From the NCBI GenBank assembly GCA_948146395.1, contig OX411557.1:37302077-37366076 (forward strand): DNA of 64,000 nucleotides, written 5' to 3'. This document shows, piece by piece, positions 1 through 10,064 of this stretch. A program made the translations under genes and the position numbers. A model generated the notes under the pieces. The model ran no database searches, was not told the origin of the DNA, and saw nothing but the letters and a program-made list of their open reading frames with translations. The stretch's first letter is position 1, and each line of letters begins with the position of its first letter. Source of the stretch: Fragum whitleyi. Taxonomy: Eukaryota; Mollusca; Bivalvia; Cardiida; Cardiidae.

Positions 1-410
1 AATATCATGAAATACTTGCTACATTTAACCAGTGAATAACTTCATTCCTTTTCAAATATTTAAGGAAAATCCACAATTCATATATGTGTATGTGCGTATA
101 TGTGCATGCTTGTATGTGTATGCATAAGTGTGTATGTATATGTATGTATATACACGTAAAGTTTGTCTAGAAATACATTTCATACCCAACTATTACACTA
201 AAAATAGACGTGTATTCTAAGCTCAATTAAAATGGTATTCTTACTTGATTCTTTTATAGGAAAGATGTGTAGAAAGCATTACATCACTTCAGAAAATAGA
301 ACATTAAGAACATTTTACTCGAAAATGAATTGCACTCAGCAAATATTGTTATTTAAAAATAATAAAAGCGTAGGATATAAAAAAATATTTAAAACATTAT
401 CGTCGATAAT
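1..410. repeat. Left flank with TG/TA-rich simple repeat
   Basis: About positions 82-150 are an imperfect TGTA/TGTG microsatellite. The rest is AT-rich sequence in which I see no gene or repeat end. The 60-codon open frame at 232-414 has no recognisable features. Confidence 0.6.
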
Positions 411-1585
411 TTAAAAATATTCTCTTACAATTGCCGAGGCTTGAACAATACCAAAAAACGTCATGACTTATTTTCCCTTTTTAAAGAAAAATCTGCCGAT
501 ATAATTTGTTTACAAGAAACCCACTTCACTGCTGAATTAGAAAAATCTGTATATTCCGATTGGAATGGGGATTGTTACTTTAGTCATGGTAAATCCAATG
601 CAAAAGGGGTGGGCATTTTAATTCGCAAAGAGTCGGGAATAAAGGTCAATCGCATTAAACCAGATGACGTCGGGCAATTTCTTATATTGGAACTTTCGTT
701 TCAAGACTCAGACTTCCTTCTAGTTAATATATATGCCCCCAACAATGACACTCCTAATTTCTTTATGAATATATTTGAAGCTATAGATTCAATGGCTATT
801 ATAAATATATCGTATGTGGTGACTTCAATCTGGTGTTGGATCCAGTTCTAGATTATAAAAACTATAAATTGAATAACCACAATTCAAATAGCAGAAATGT
901 GTTACTTTCTTTCATATCTGATCGAAAATTAATAGATCCCTTTCGAAACATTAATGGTGAAACAAGAAAGTACACATGGAGAAGAAATAATCCTATTCAA
1001 CAAGGAAGATTAGATTTCTTTTTAATAACAACTAATCTTAACGAATTTGTTAAAAACTGTGATATCAATTTAAGTTATAAGTCAGATCATTCGATTGTAG
1101 TCTTAGATCTAAAATTCTCGATATGCCAACATGGGAAAGGTTTTTGGAAATTCAACAATTCACTTTTAAACGACAAAAATTATATTGAATGCATAAATAA
1201 AAAAATCGATGAAATAATTATCCAGTACTGCATTCCAGTTTACGATGTAAATAATGTTTTGTATCTAGAAAAAGACAAATTGCAATTCGTTATAAATGAC
1301 CAACTTTTCCTAGAAACACTAATGATGGAGATTCGAGGAAAAACTATTTCTTATTCATCTTTTAAACAAAAGCAAAGAAATAAAAGAGAACAGTCACTAA
1401 TCACAGAAATAAATAATTTGCAAAATAACATAAATGACCAGAATAAAGAACAACTTTTTGAACTTGAAACAGAGCTAAAAGAAATAAGAGAAACAAAATT
1501 AAAAGGTTCTTTTATAAGATCAAAAGCAAAATGGATAGATGAAGGCGAAAAATCTACTGAATTTTTTTGTCATCTTGAAAAATAA
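411..1585 (+). pseudogene. LINE endonuclease (EEP/APE-type) domain and linker, copy 1
   Basis: The domain nicks the target DNA in target-primed reverse transcription. Visible landmarks are YNCRGLNN at the start, LQETHF (metal-binding Glu) near 505, GDFNLVLDP from about 817, TWRRNN...GRLDFF near 975-1020 and the terminal SDH (catalytic Asp-His) near 1083. The reading frame changes at about 797-812, just before GDFNLVLDP: the upstream frame ends at 851 while the correct one is already open at 833. The linker is Lys/Glu-rich and reads QKQRNKREQS and similar, possibly coiled. It stops at TAA 1583-1585, a defect shared with the second LINE copy and so older than the duplication. Confidence 0.85.
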
Positions 1586-1666
1586 AATTCTTTAAATAAG
1601 AATATTCCATTTTTAGAGACTGAAAATGGCAATCAAATATTCTCACAAAAAGGTATATTAAATGAA

Positions 1667-3187
1667 ATGAAAACATATTATGAATTATTATACGATGAAC
1701 GCCATAACTTTGAAAAGAATATTGATTTAGCAAAGGAGTTTTCAAAATTTCAATATGATAAATTAAGCTCGGAAGAATCTGGCAGTCTAGAAGGTCTTTT
1801 AACGTACAAAGAAGTTACTGAAACACTAAAGCAAATGAAAAACGATAAATGTCCTGGAATAGACGGATTCACATCAAACTTTTAAAAAATGTTTTGGACA
1901 AAAATAGGACATTTTGTAGTTAGAGCATTAAACTTTTCATACATAAATGGTTCACTTTCTAGAAACACAAAACTTGGAACAATAATATGTATTCCAAAAG
2001 AAAATAAGCCCAAACAATTTCTGAAAAATTGGAGACCCATTACCTTGTTAAATGTTTTGTATAAATTAGCGTCAGGAACAATAGCCAACAGACTAAAAAA
2101 TATTCTCGATAAGTTGATATCAACAGACCAAACAGGATTTATTAAAGGCAGGTATATTGGAGAAAATACACGATTAGTATACGACATAATGAAATATTGT
2201 GAAGAAAATAACATTCCAGGTCTATTAATGCTCATCGACTTTGAAAAAGCATTTGACTCATTGTCCTTTCAGTTCATTGAAAAAACTTTAACTTTTTTTA
2301 ATTTTGGGGAAATGCTTCAAAAATGGATTAAACTCTTTCTATATGATACCGAAGTTTGTGTTCAACTTAACGGTTACATGTCAGAATATTTTAAAATAAA
2401 AAGAGGCTGCAGACAGGGTGATCCTATTTCTTCTTATATTTTTATTCTTTGCGCTCAGATACTAAATATGAAAATAGAAAATTGTAAAAACATATCTGGA
2501 ATCAAAATAGGTGGAGAAGAATATATAATTTCACAATTTGCAGACGACACTACTCTCTTAATTGACGGAACAAGTCAGTCTCTTAACGCAGTTTTAGATA
2601 CTTTGCATACGTTTTCAGAATGGTCAGGTTTAAAGATTCATTTTGATAAGACAAAACTCGTATGGATTGGTTCACTAAAGTATAGTACACGTTCAATTAA
2701 AACACGATGGAAACTTTCATGGGGTGAAACGCAATTTAAACTCCTAGGAATACTATTTGATGTAAATCTAGAAAGAATGAATTGTCTCAATTTTGAAAGT
2801 AAAATTAAAAGTATAGACAAGTCGATCTCCTTCTGGAAAAAGAGGAAACTAACGCCACTTGGTAGAATAATTGTCACTAAAACACTTTTATTGCCAATAT
2901 TAAATCACTTATTTATTAGTTTGCCCTCACCGAAAAACGATTTAATGAAAAAGATTAATGAAACCTTCCAAACTTTTATTTGGGACGGTCGACCAAAGAT
3001 TAAAACCTCGGTAGGAATTAAACCAATTCAAGAAGGAGGCCTAAAAATCCCAGATGTCGAATACTTTTCAAGCAGCATGAAAATTAAATGGTTAAAGCAA
3101 TTGGTATCAAATCCATATAGCTCAACTTTTAAACTTGTATATAACTTTTTAGATATAGACAAGCTATTAAATTATGGAAAAAAGTAA
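1667..3187 (+). pseudogene. LINE reverse transcriptase domain, copy 1
   Basis: Motifs occur in the expected order: PGIDGF (about 1855), NWRPITLLNVLYK (about 2030), QTGFIKGRYIGENTR (about 2130), LIDFEKAFDSL with the first catalytic Asp (about 2232), RGCRQGDPIS (about 2401) and FADDTTLL with the catalytic Asp pair (about 2536). The thumb region follows. A copy-specific nonsense change (TAT to TAA, 1883-1885) interrupts it before NWRP; the second copy keeps Tyr there. A second stop at 3185-3187 is shared by both copies. The same frame reopens at 3200-3466. Confidence 0.93.
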
Positions 3188-3199
3188 TGCGAAATAATT

Positions 3200-4185
3200 G
3201 TGAAAAGTCTAAAGAATGACTTCTGGGTAGATGTTATCAATTCTTACATAAAATATATTTCCAAGTTCAAATTCGAAAAATGGAATCAAATACTTCATGC
3301 TCCTCTCTTTTACAATGAAGATATTATATTGGATCAAAATGCGTTAGAAATCAAACAATGTTTGATGGAGGAATACGATACGTTAAAGATATATTACATA
3401 AGAATGGAACTTTTAAAAACTTACAGGAAATACAACAATTTGGTCACGTCAACATTAACTTTTTGAACTATTATAGTCTACGCAATGCAGTTTCAACATT
3501 TCTAAATAAACAGAATATTGAGACAGATAATTCTTTGTTAATGCAAGTACACAATCCATGTGTTAACTGCTATTTCTTTCCGATACTTTCAAAAAAACAA
3601 CCTAACAGATTTATATATTCAACACTTTCCAACAATGATTATACTCCAACAAGTCAACAAAAATGGATGGAATCGTTTCACAATTTTGAATTTAACTGGA
3701 ATCGAGTGTACACCTCTGTATATAATGTTACCCCGGATACGTATCTACAATGGCTCCAAACAAGAATCGTACATCGAATTTTGCCAACTAATTCTCTCCT
3801 ATATAAAATGAATATATCAGAAAGTAAACAATGCTCTTTTTGTAATAAAGACGATGAAACACTAATCCACCTATTTTACGGATGTGAAAATGTAAAACCA
3901 TTAATAGAATACATTCAACGACAAATACAAACTATCCATGGAAATTTTGATTTAAATAGCTTTAATATTCTATTTGGTACAAATACGAAACTAGATATAG
4001 ACTTAATATGCCTGTACTTTAAGAGATACATTTATACGTGTAAAATGAAACAAATAAAACCATCCATACGAGGATTTACTAAAAATATAAAACTGTCATA
4101 CGAAATAAATATTCAAACAAAAACTAACAAAAACTTTGAAAAATATTGGGCAATTGTCAAAAGCATCACTCGAGTCAGTAATTAA
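3200..4185 (+). pseudogene. LINE C-terminal region with Cys/His motif, copy 1
   Basis: After the stop at 3185 the RT frame continues to about 3345, then sense passes to another frame open from 3358 to 4185. The join lies around 3345-3360, where ALEIKQ gives way to FDGGIRYVKDIL. Near 3831-3885 the protein reads CSFCNKDDETLIHLFYGC, a CxxC-x(9)-H-x(4)-C arrangement typical of the C terminus of L1/Tx1 ORF2 and thought to bind nucleic acid. The ORF ends at the natural stop TAA 4183-4185. Confidence 0.82.
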
Positions 4186-5025
4186 GACCAAGAAAAAATA
4201 ATAAGAAATCTTCAAATATCTAAACTGACCTACGCTAAATACATAATGTTAGTAACAAACACAAAGAACACCTTATGATGTAAAAGAAGTGATGTACTTA
4301 CTTTCTGTAGTAACATCTTCACATATATCTTTCCTTTTTTCTTTCTACTTACACCGTTAAAACCATTTTTTTGTTATTTTATACTGTTTATGTTGTTAAT
4401 ATGTTAAAATGATATATTTTATTCTTCCACATTGAAAGTTGATAACCCATCTACAATTGCCATTTTACCGAAAACACAAACTGAAACCTTTTTGTTCATC
4501 AGTATAGATTAATGTTGATAATTAACAGTTCATATACAAAGCAATTAATGGATAATGGATAACGATTGTTCTAGAATCTTGTAAATACAAACGCTGTAGT
4601 TGTAAGGTTTATTAAAATAGCGTTAGCAATATAAGTTCTACAATTCATATATTTATTTTACGCAATAATATCTGTCATCAATCTACATAAAAAGAAATAG
4701 ATAAACATATCGTCGTATTTGTTCGGAAGCTTGTAACTATGGCTTGATTTAGGGTGTAGTTGCAGAGTTTCAGTTTAGAATCGACATTATGTTTAATACA
4801 CCGAATAATCGAAAATAAATATACGAAAAAGAATCGTTTAAATTGACTTTTTCCTCTTTACTAAAACGTTTAATTAGAGTATTCTTTCATCTTTAAATCA
4901 ACTTTTAAAAATGTAAATGGGTTATCAAATATGAACTGTTTGTCTATATGATATTATGTTTATATATAATTCGTCAAATATAATATGTCACTTGCTTACA
5001 AAAATAAATAAATAAATAAAAATAA

Positions 5026-5446
5026 ATGACCAAATTGGGACTATGACGTTCTAAAAGAACGCGCCGAAATATCGGTAACTCTAAACAATAACATCTTTCA
5101 ACCACTTTGGGGGACTTTTCTGTTTAAGATAAAAAACAAAAACAAAAATATTACTTTGAATATTACTGTTTCGGACTTAAGACCATTTTTTTTTCAAAGG
5201 TCACAATATCGCGGTTCAAACAAACAAAATAAATCAAGTGACATATTATAAAATGTAGATATAGACATCTAAAATAATATGATAATGTAAACTTGGTTGA
5301 ATAAAAAAAAAAAAAAGATATAGCTTTGAGTCAAGTCACTTTTGTTTCCTTGCAACTCGTAATTTTTTTTTGAAAGCGCCTGTGGTAAGTTCAAGATAGA
5401 CTGATTGCAATAAAAACTGTTTTGGCGAGAGCTTTCGTATCCTACC
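5026..5446. other. Unassigned AT-rich spacer (unit 1)
   Basis: Between the probable LINE tail and the first foldback element. I see no gene or clear repeat end. The matching stretch in unit 2 is 13909-14325. Confidence 0.5.
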
Positions 5447-5572
5447 ATGCGTTCAGGATGACACAACAGCGCAACCTTTTTGCCAATTTTTTACCCGCTA
5501 TGCACGTGCAAAGCGAGGTAAAATTGGCAAAAAGCTTGCGCCGTTTTGTCATTCTGAACGCAACGCTTAACA
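5447..5572. mobile_element. CACGTGCA-centred foldback element, copy 1 (unit 1)
   Basis: A near-complete inverted repeat of about 125 bp. The left arm reads GCGTTCAGGATGACA, then GCGCAA, then TTTTTGCCAATTTTTTACCC. The apex contains ATGCACGTGCAAAGC and the right arm mirrors these blocks, ending TTTTGTCATTCTGAACGC. No coding potential. Confidence 0.85.
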
Positions 5573-5589
5573 CAGGACAGATGTAACTA

Positions 5590-6026
5590 CAGTTAATAAC
5601 ATCGTGAAATTGACAAGGTGAATGAATTTGGAATAATTTAGGAATGAAATTGAATGAGTGTGTGGAGCGACTTTTGAGTGAATTTAATGGGGGGTAATCC
5701 AGAATTGAAAATTTTGTTCAGGATGAACAAAATTAGCAATATTGATTACTTCCCTCTAATAAAATATGCATACAAGTTCTAAAGATAGCTCCCTATTTCT
5801 TCAAGAACCTTTTAGACGTTTACAATTTCAATTAAATAAGTGAATCCCGATTTTTTGCCTAGCTATTATTATTTTGAACGAAGTTGTTGTTATATGTTTG
5901 TCAGTGAGTTTGGAGCGTTTTTGAATAGTTTGATTGAGTGTTTGGAATGAATGAATGGAGCGCTGAGTGAGCGATTTAGAATGGTTCTGATTGAGTTAAA
6001 TGTCAATTTTACGATGACATTAACTG
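5590..6026 (+). mobile_element. TA-flanked CAGTTAA MITE (unit 1)
   Basis: 437-bp element with termini CAGTTAATAACATCGTGAAA and the inverse, flanked by TA on both sides. CAGT ends with a TA target duplication fit the Tc1/mariner superfamily. The centre is a palindrome bounded by GGGGGTAAT and ATTACTTCCC around TTTTGTTCAGGATGAACAAAA. No ORF. This copy serves as the orientation reference for the family in this window. Confidence 0.88.
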
Positions 6027-6620
6027 TACTTATCTAGTGACGCGTCAGTTTGGTTGTACTAAAGGTTATTTATTGAAGACAAAGAGCTCATTTACAGAAA
6101 AGACGTGCATAAGTTACACCTACATAGTTCTAGTACAGCCGTTCCTTATAAATCAGGTAACGGTGGAGATGGTAAATTATTTCGGAAAATGATAGGCTGA
6201 ATAACAATATTGACCGTTATTTGATACAGCTTCACGTTTGTAAAACTAAGTCAGTAAAAAATTGAGTTCGCGTGTACTTATTTCGATTTCAAAAAAAAAA
6301 AAAAAAAATATGATTTTTTTTTTTCATTTAAAAGGTTGTTTTTTCCTTCTTATTCTGCGCTATGAATGACCTGGCAGGGCGTGTGGCTTAGCCGTGACGT
6401 AATCCGGCATGTTTATTTTTCAATATTCCGGGTTCTTCTTAAAGTTGTCGACAGTTATGTTAACTTCGTGTAAATAACTATATTCTAAAATTAAAAGGGT
6501 ATTGTGAAACATTGGTGACCTGTCACTCATTATTTTTCGTAAACTTTCGTTAATCTTCGTGAGGTTATTAAAAGAATTTTATTTTAATATCAAATTAAAT
6601 ACTTCAATCATTATAATTAG

Positions 6621-6703
6621 GTCCGTAGTGCAGTGGTCTAAACCGATTGCCTATTAGAGTTATGGAACTAACAGACCCGGTTCGAATACGCACGCAGTCG
6701 GAT
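6621..6703 (+). other. tRNA-like sequence near left end of element A
   Basis: A-box-like TAGTGCAGTGGTCTAA and B-box GGTTCGAATAC lie about 54 bp apart. The first and last bases GTCCG and CGGAT can pair as an acceptor stem. The long middle part resembles a type II (Ser/Leu-like) tRNA. It starts 119 bp inside the element. Probably not a functional tRNA. Confidence 0.6.
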
Positions 6704-7144
6704 ACAGTAATTTTTCCCCAAATTATTTTAAATTTGATTTTATTATTAAATAAAAGATCGGTTTTATTGTCTCTTTAATTTCTTGTTTGCAATATTCTTT
6801 AATGACAGTTTGTTTTAATCAAATCTCTCATTACTTTAATATTCGTGGAATTAATAAGCTGTTGTCACCTATTCAATCTGAGGTCACTAGGCTTTTGATC
6901 ATCAACTTAGCCTTTTTTGTTTCTCTATCGCAGCACCTAAGCGAGTGAATTGAATTATCTTCTTTCGTTCGTGACATTTAATGTTAACGATATTTTCACT
7001 ATTTTTCTTCTCGTACGATACATTTCATTGCTAACCGTTACTTTTGTTAATTCTTTCACGGAATTCCTTATCCATTTTTATTTTATTTTGTTATTTGATA
7101 AATTTATCCTTTTTTTTTTTTTTTTGTTATACTAATTTATTTTA

Positions 7145-7388
7145 GTTCGATTGTGACGGAAGCTTATGCTTATAGAATCGCTCTCGAACACACAATCCTG
7201 ATGTTTTCACGTCGCAGAGAGAGAGGCAGTTTAAACCCACTGCTACCCAATTTTACAGCTTGGTGAACTGGAGCTGGCTATTAAGTGTTTTGCCCATAAA
7301 CACAACCCCGGCGACAGTGGGGCTCGAATCACGGACCTCCAGGTCACGGGGCGAGTGCATTTACTACTAGGCCACCGAGGCCTAAAAA
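7145..7388 (-). mobile_element. tRNA-derived SINE inside element A (unit 1)
   Basis: On the minus strand it starts GGCCTCGGTGGCCTAGTAGT, with a B-box GATTCGAGCCCC. A body follows that contains GGGCAAAACACTTAATAGCC and CAGCTGTAAAATTGGGTA. The 3' limit is uncertain. The unit 2 copy spans about 16030-16266. Confidence 0.65.
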
Positions 7389-7570
7389 ACAGGCTACGGA
7401 GCAATAGGAAATCACTTGATGCAGAATGTCAAACGGATCACCCACACAGAACGATGAACAAGATTATGAAAACTGTGCCGTGTTTTTCTATATATAGATT
7501 TGAATAACAGCCGTTAAAAGTTACATCGTATCAAAAAAAAAAAGCAAAAGAAAAGATAGGACGTGAATGT

Positions 7571-7632
7571 GATTTGATCTTCGGACCTTTGCCTTGCAAG
7601 TTCCTGACCTTAAACCTATAGCTGTGTCTGGT
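7571..7632 (-). other. tRNA-like sequence near right end of element A
   Basis: On the minus strand, an A-box-like CAGCTATAGGTTTAAG is followed by the B-box-like GATCAAATC. It lies about 137 bp inside the right end and faces the left one. The match is weaker than for its partner. Confidence 0.4.
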
Positions 7633-7946
7633 CATTTATCACAACTGGATATATTTTGTTTTCTTAATGTACTGTTCGCGTATTTTAATCTATATATAAG
7701 GAAGAGGGTTCCGAATATCAATGAAGGTCAACAGGAATATTAAATGATCGACAGGTCAACAATGTTTCATAATAACCGTGCTTATCAAAAGTGAACACAT
7801 TTAATCGTTTGGTTACCAAAACCCCGTAACTTTAGCTTGTCTAAGCTGAAGATACGAGTGTTTGGCAACCCTACGTCGTTTTAATGGTTCGAGTTTACCA
7901 AGTCGACCATCTATAGAAGTGAGTATATTTAAAAAGGGCTGGTTGT

Positions 7947-8245
7947 CAACCTGTTTAGCTCAGTTGGTAGAGCACTGGACTTTAAAACCATTGAAGTTCG
8001 ACCGCGTGGGCTCGATTCCCCGGCTTGATCACCAACAAAAATAATTGTCTTTCGGATGAGACGTTAAACCGAGGTCGCGTGAGACGGTGCTTTACACCGA
8101 GCACGTTAAAGAACCATGGCGGATCTCAGCAGTAGTATCGTCATGTATTCTTGCACTATCCTCCGTAACAACTAACCGTCTTCTGAAGGCGTCGCTCATA
8201 TGGGTATGTGCTACGGTAGCGACGATAAATAAATGGAAATACACT
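7947..8245 (+). mobile_element. tRNA-headed SINE with conserved animal core (unit 1)
   Basis: The head at about 7947-8031 has A-box TTAGCTCAGTTGG and B-box GGCTCGATTCC. The body has TTTCGGATGAGACGTTAAAC and GAGCACGTTAAAGAACC, a core shared by several invertebrate SINE superfamilies (MetaSINE or Nin-DC type; exact assignment not verified). It is nested in the CTGGCAGG element; the tail is about AAATAAATGGAAATAC. Confidence 0.78.
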
Positions 8246-8330
8246 TTTAGGGGTGATTTACCTAGTAAACCTTTAATTCAACGACCCGTTAAGTAGGCTC
8301 CGCCCTGCCAGGGGAATAATCATTAAACTG

Positions 8331-8460
8331 CCTTGCGTTCAGAATGACAAAGCGGTGCAAACTGTTTTCCAATTAAACCCTGCTTTACACGCATATGCAC
8401 GTGCAAAGCAGGGTTTAATTGGAAAACTGTTCGCACCGTTCGGTCACCCTGAATGCAGGG
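8331..8460. mobile_element. CACGTGCA-centred foldback element, copy 2 (unit 1)
   Basis: The arms GTTTTCCAATTAAACCCTGC and GCAGGGTTTAATTGGAAAAC are perfect complements. Outer blocks GCGTTCAGAATGACA and CACCCTGAATGC also pair. The apex is CACGCATATGCACGTGCAAA. Confidence 0.88.
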
Positions 8461-8688
8461 CTGGTTTTACTGAATCTCTGCGTTTAACGAGACTAATATC
8501 AAAGGTAGATAATTTAATCTGCAACAGAATGTTGTAACTTTCACTGGTATTTTCCCTTTAGTATGATTCGAAACTGGTGAGAAATAGCAGATCGGTGCTG
8601 GCAATCAAAAGGTCGACTAGCCAATGAAAACACCGTTTTATTATGATACGACTGTTGATATCCGACATTCGGCCATTTTTATGGCCTT

Positions 8689-8692
8689 CAAT

Positions 8693-8759
<67 letters not shown>

Positions 8760-8827
8760 TCTTTTAATTTTTTGTGTGTTCCTTTATTTGTTTATTTTTA
8801 TTTATTTATTTATTCATTTATTTATTT
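8689..8827. repeat. (TTTA)n microsatellite (unit 1)
   Basis: An uninterrupted TTTA run to about 8761, then a degenerate one. The unit 2 copy at 18625-18750 is about 16 bp shorter, the expected fast-evolving difference between duplicates. Confidence 0.95.
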
Positions 8828-8987
8828 TTTTAGAAATTTTCAACTTGGGCGATTTAATTGAATAATCCCTTGTTACGACGATTGCAGATACATAACATTT
8901 AGATATAAAAAGGGACGGAGGCCAAAGGGCGAGGCCACCGATCCAACAATTACCCCGTGTTGGAGGAGAGTGAGCGGCAGGAGTGAT

Positions 8988-9130
8988 TTAAGTTAGTGGA
9001 ACCGTAATAGTACTGAAACAATTCAGAAGTCATGAACTTTGACAGTAATGATAAGGAAATCTCGGTTAAACCTGTTAAAATTTATGACTTCCGAAACTAT
9101 GCGGAACTATAACGAATCCATTACCTTTAA
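8988..9130. mobile_element. TTAA-flanked AGGTAGTGGA palindromic MITE (unit 1)
   Basis: 143 bp. Termini TTAAGTTAGTGGAACCGTAA and ATCCATTACCTTTAA; the middle has CTCGGTTAAACCTG. TTAA at both ends suggests a piggyBac-type target preference. The unit 2 copy is at 18909-19051. Confidence 0.7.
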
Positions 9131-9214
9131 GGGGAGTACTGAACGATTGAAATCGGTATGCGACAAGTGAATGTTTTTTTAGATTTTTGATTTTGAAGAT
9201 TCCACTACCAGTTT

Positions 9215-9504
9215 TAATAAAAAACGGACCCTACTTCGGAAAAAAAAACGTTTCACCGAAATTGACAAGGTGAAAGGTCTTGGATAACTTCTCTTCAATA
9301 ACGTTGAACGAGAAGGTGGGGTGTGTTTTGAATGAAAGGTAGTGCAATATCGCCAATTTCGCTCATCCGGATAATTTTTACCTCTCTTTAATAAAATAAG
9401 CGTGTAAATCCTATTTACAGTTTTCTTTGTCTTCAAGCAGCAATTATACGCTTTCAAAATAAAATTCAGTGAAAGTGTGGCTATTTTCGAGCGATTTATA
9501 TTTA
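9215..9504 (+). repeat. Degraded relative of the TA-flanked MITE (unit 1)
   Basis: Contains AAATTGACAAGGTGAAAGGT, CAATATCGCCAATTTCGCTC and TTACCTCTCTTTAATAAAAT, matching family blocks in order but without ends. It diverges noticeably from its partner at 19145-19412. Confidence 0.55.
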
Positions 9505-10064
9505 CAGTCAAACCTGTGTTAGCGGCCACCTGCATTCAGCAAGCAACCTGTATTAAGCTAGTGTCCACCTAGTTCCCAAATGAACCAATTGCGCTGAAAC
9601 TAACCTTTGATAACAGGGCTTGTGCTAGCTTTTTACATTTTGGAGTCGTTGACCCCTTGACCAAGAAATTCTGGGGGTCAAAACTGGTTTTGAAGGGGTC
9701 ATGAAGAGCAAAAGATAAAAACATATCAGTCTTTAAAGTAATCTAAATAAACTGAGACAACCTAAACAGTAAAGTGTAGACACACTTTTTGTTTATGTTG
9801 TTTCATTTGTATAGATCTTCTGTAATAGTTTGAAGAAAACAATTGATTTATATGATACTTTATATTGCATAGGTTGCACCAATGGAAATTTTGTTGGGTC
9901 AAAATGACCCCCTGCAGATAATTTTTTAGGGTCAAGATGGGATTTTTGGGAGTCAAAACTCTGGTCTAAGGGTCAAACACAAGCCCTGGATAAACAGGCA
10001 TCTGTCTTAAGCAAGCACTTTTTGATTGTGCTTTGGGTGCCTGCTTAAGACAGCTTTGACTGTA
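9505..10064. mobile_element. CAGTCAAACCTGTG MITE, interrupted by hAT-like element (unit 1)
   Basis: TA-flanked element with ends CAGTCAAACCTGTGTTAGCG and the inverse of CAGTCAAAGCTGTCTTAAGC. CAGT ends and a TA target fit a pogo/Tigger or other Tc1/mariner type. About 180 bp without the insertion; the uninterrupted partner is 19413-19590. Confidence 0.75.
9614..9988. mobile_element. hAT-like non-autonomous element (unit 1 only)
   Basis: 375 bp with termini CAGGGCTTGTG and CACAAGCCCTG, flanked by GATAA on both sides (9609-9613 and 9989-9993). Unit 2 shows the empty site 'cctttaataagcagg'. CAGGG ends recall hAT elements; the duplication is 5 bp rather than 8, so the superfamily is uncertain. 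Confidence 0.82.

Larger units (their letters stand above)
411..5025 (+). mobile_element. LINE copy 1, L1/Tx1-like, 5'-truncated and dead
   Basis: This is the ORF2 part of a non-LTR retrotransposon that copies its RNA at a nicked genomic target. In order it shows an endonuclease (411 to about 1110), a linker rich in charged residues, a reverse transcriptase (about 1667-3187) and a C-terminal CxxC...H...C segment (3358-4185). No ORF1 is visible and reading is open from about 411, before any good ATG, so the 5' end is lost. The body is broken by a frameshift near 800, stops at 1583, 1883 and 3185, and a frameshift near 3345. The region after 4185 is probably 3' UTR. An AAATA-rich run at about 4999-5025 may be the tail, but this end is uncertain and I found no target-site duplication. 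The endonuclease type and RT motifs fit the L1 group; the C-terminal zinc-knuckle-like motif is reminiscent of Tx1-like members. Confidence 0.88.
6502..7772. mobile_element. TIR element with convergent tRNA-like pair, 'A' (unit 1)
   Basis: 1271 bp. Left end TTGTGAAACATTGGTGACCT, right end the inverse of TTATGAAACATTGTTGACCT, with TA at 6500-6501 and 7773-7774. A tRNA-like sequence faces inward from each end (6621-6703 on +, 7571-7632 on -). A separate SINE on the minus strand occupies about 7190-7388. No transposase ORF. Confidence 0.78.
6350..8315 (-). mobile_element. CTGGCAGGGCG TIR element with three nested insertions (unit 1)
   Basis: The ends are CTGGCAGGGCG..TGGCTTAG (from about 6371) and the inverse GGCTCCGCCCTGCCAG (to about 8311). 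A compact relative of about 340 bp lies at 43050-43425 in opposite orientation. Comparison shows that this copy was expanded by a TA-flanked element (6502-7772), which itself holds a SINE, and by a SINE at about 7947-8245. The central palindrome (TTGGTTACCAAAACCCCGTA... and AGCTTGTCTAAGCT, about 7810-7865) is retained. Confidence 0.78.

Noticed and set aside
7947..8031. Possible functional tRNA gene
   Set aside because: A and B boxes are good, but the anticodon arm is poorly paired and the sequence continues into a SINE core; duplicated with the unit.
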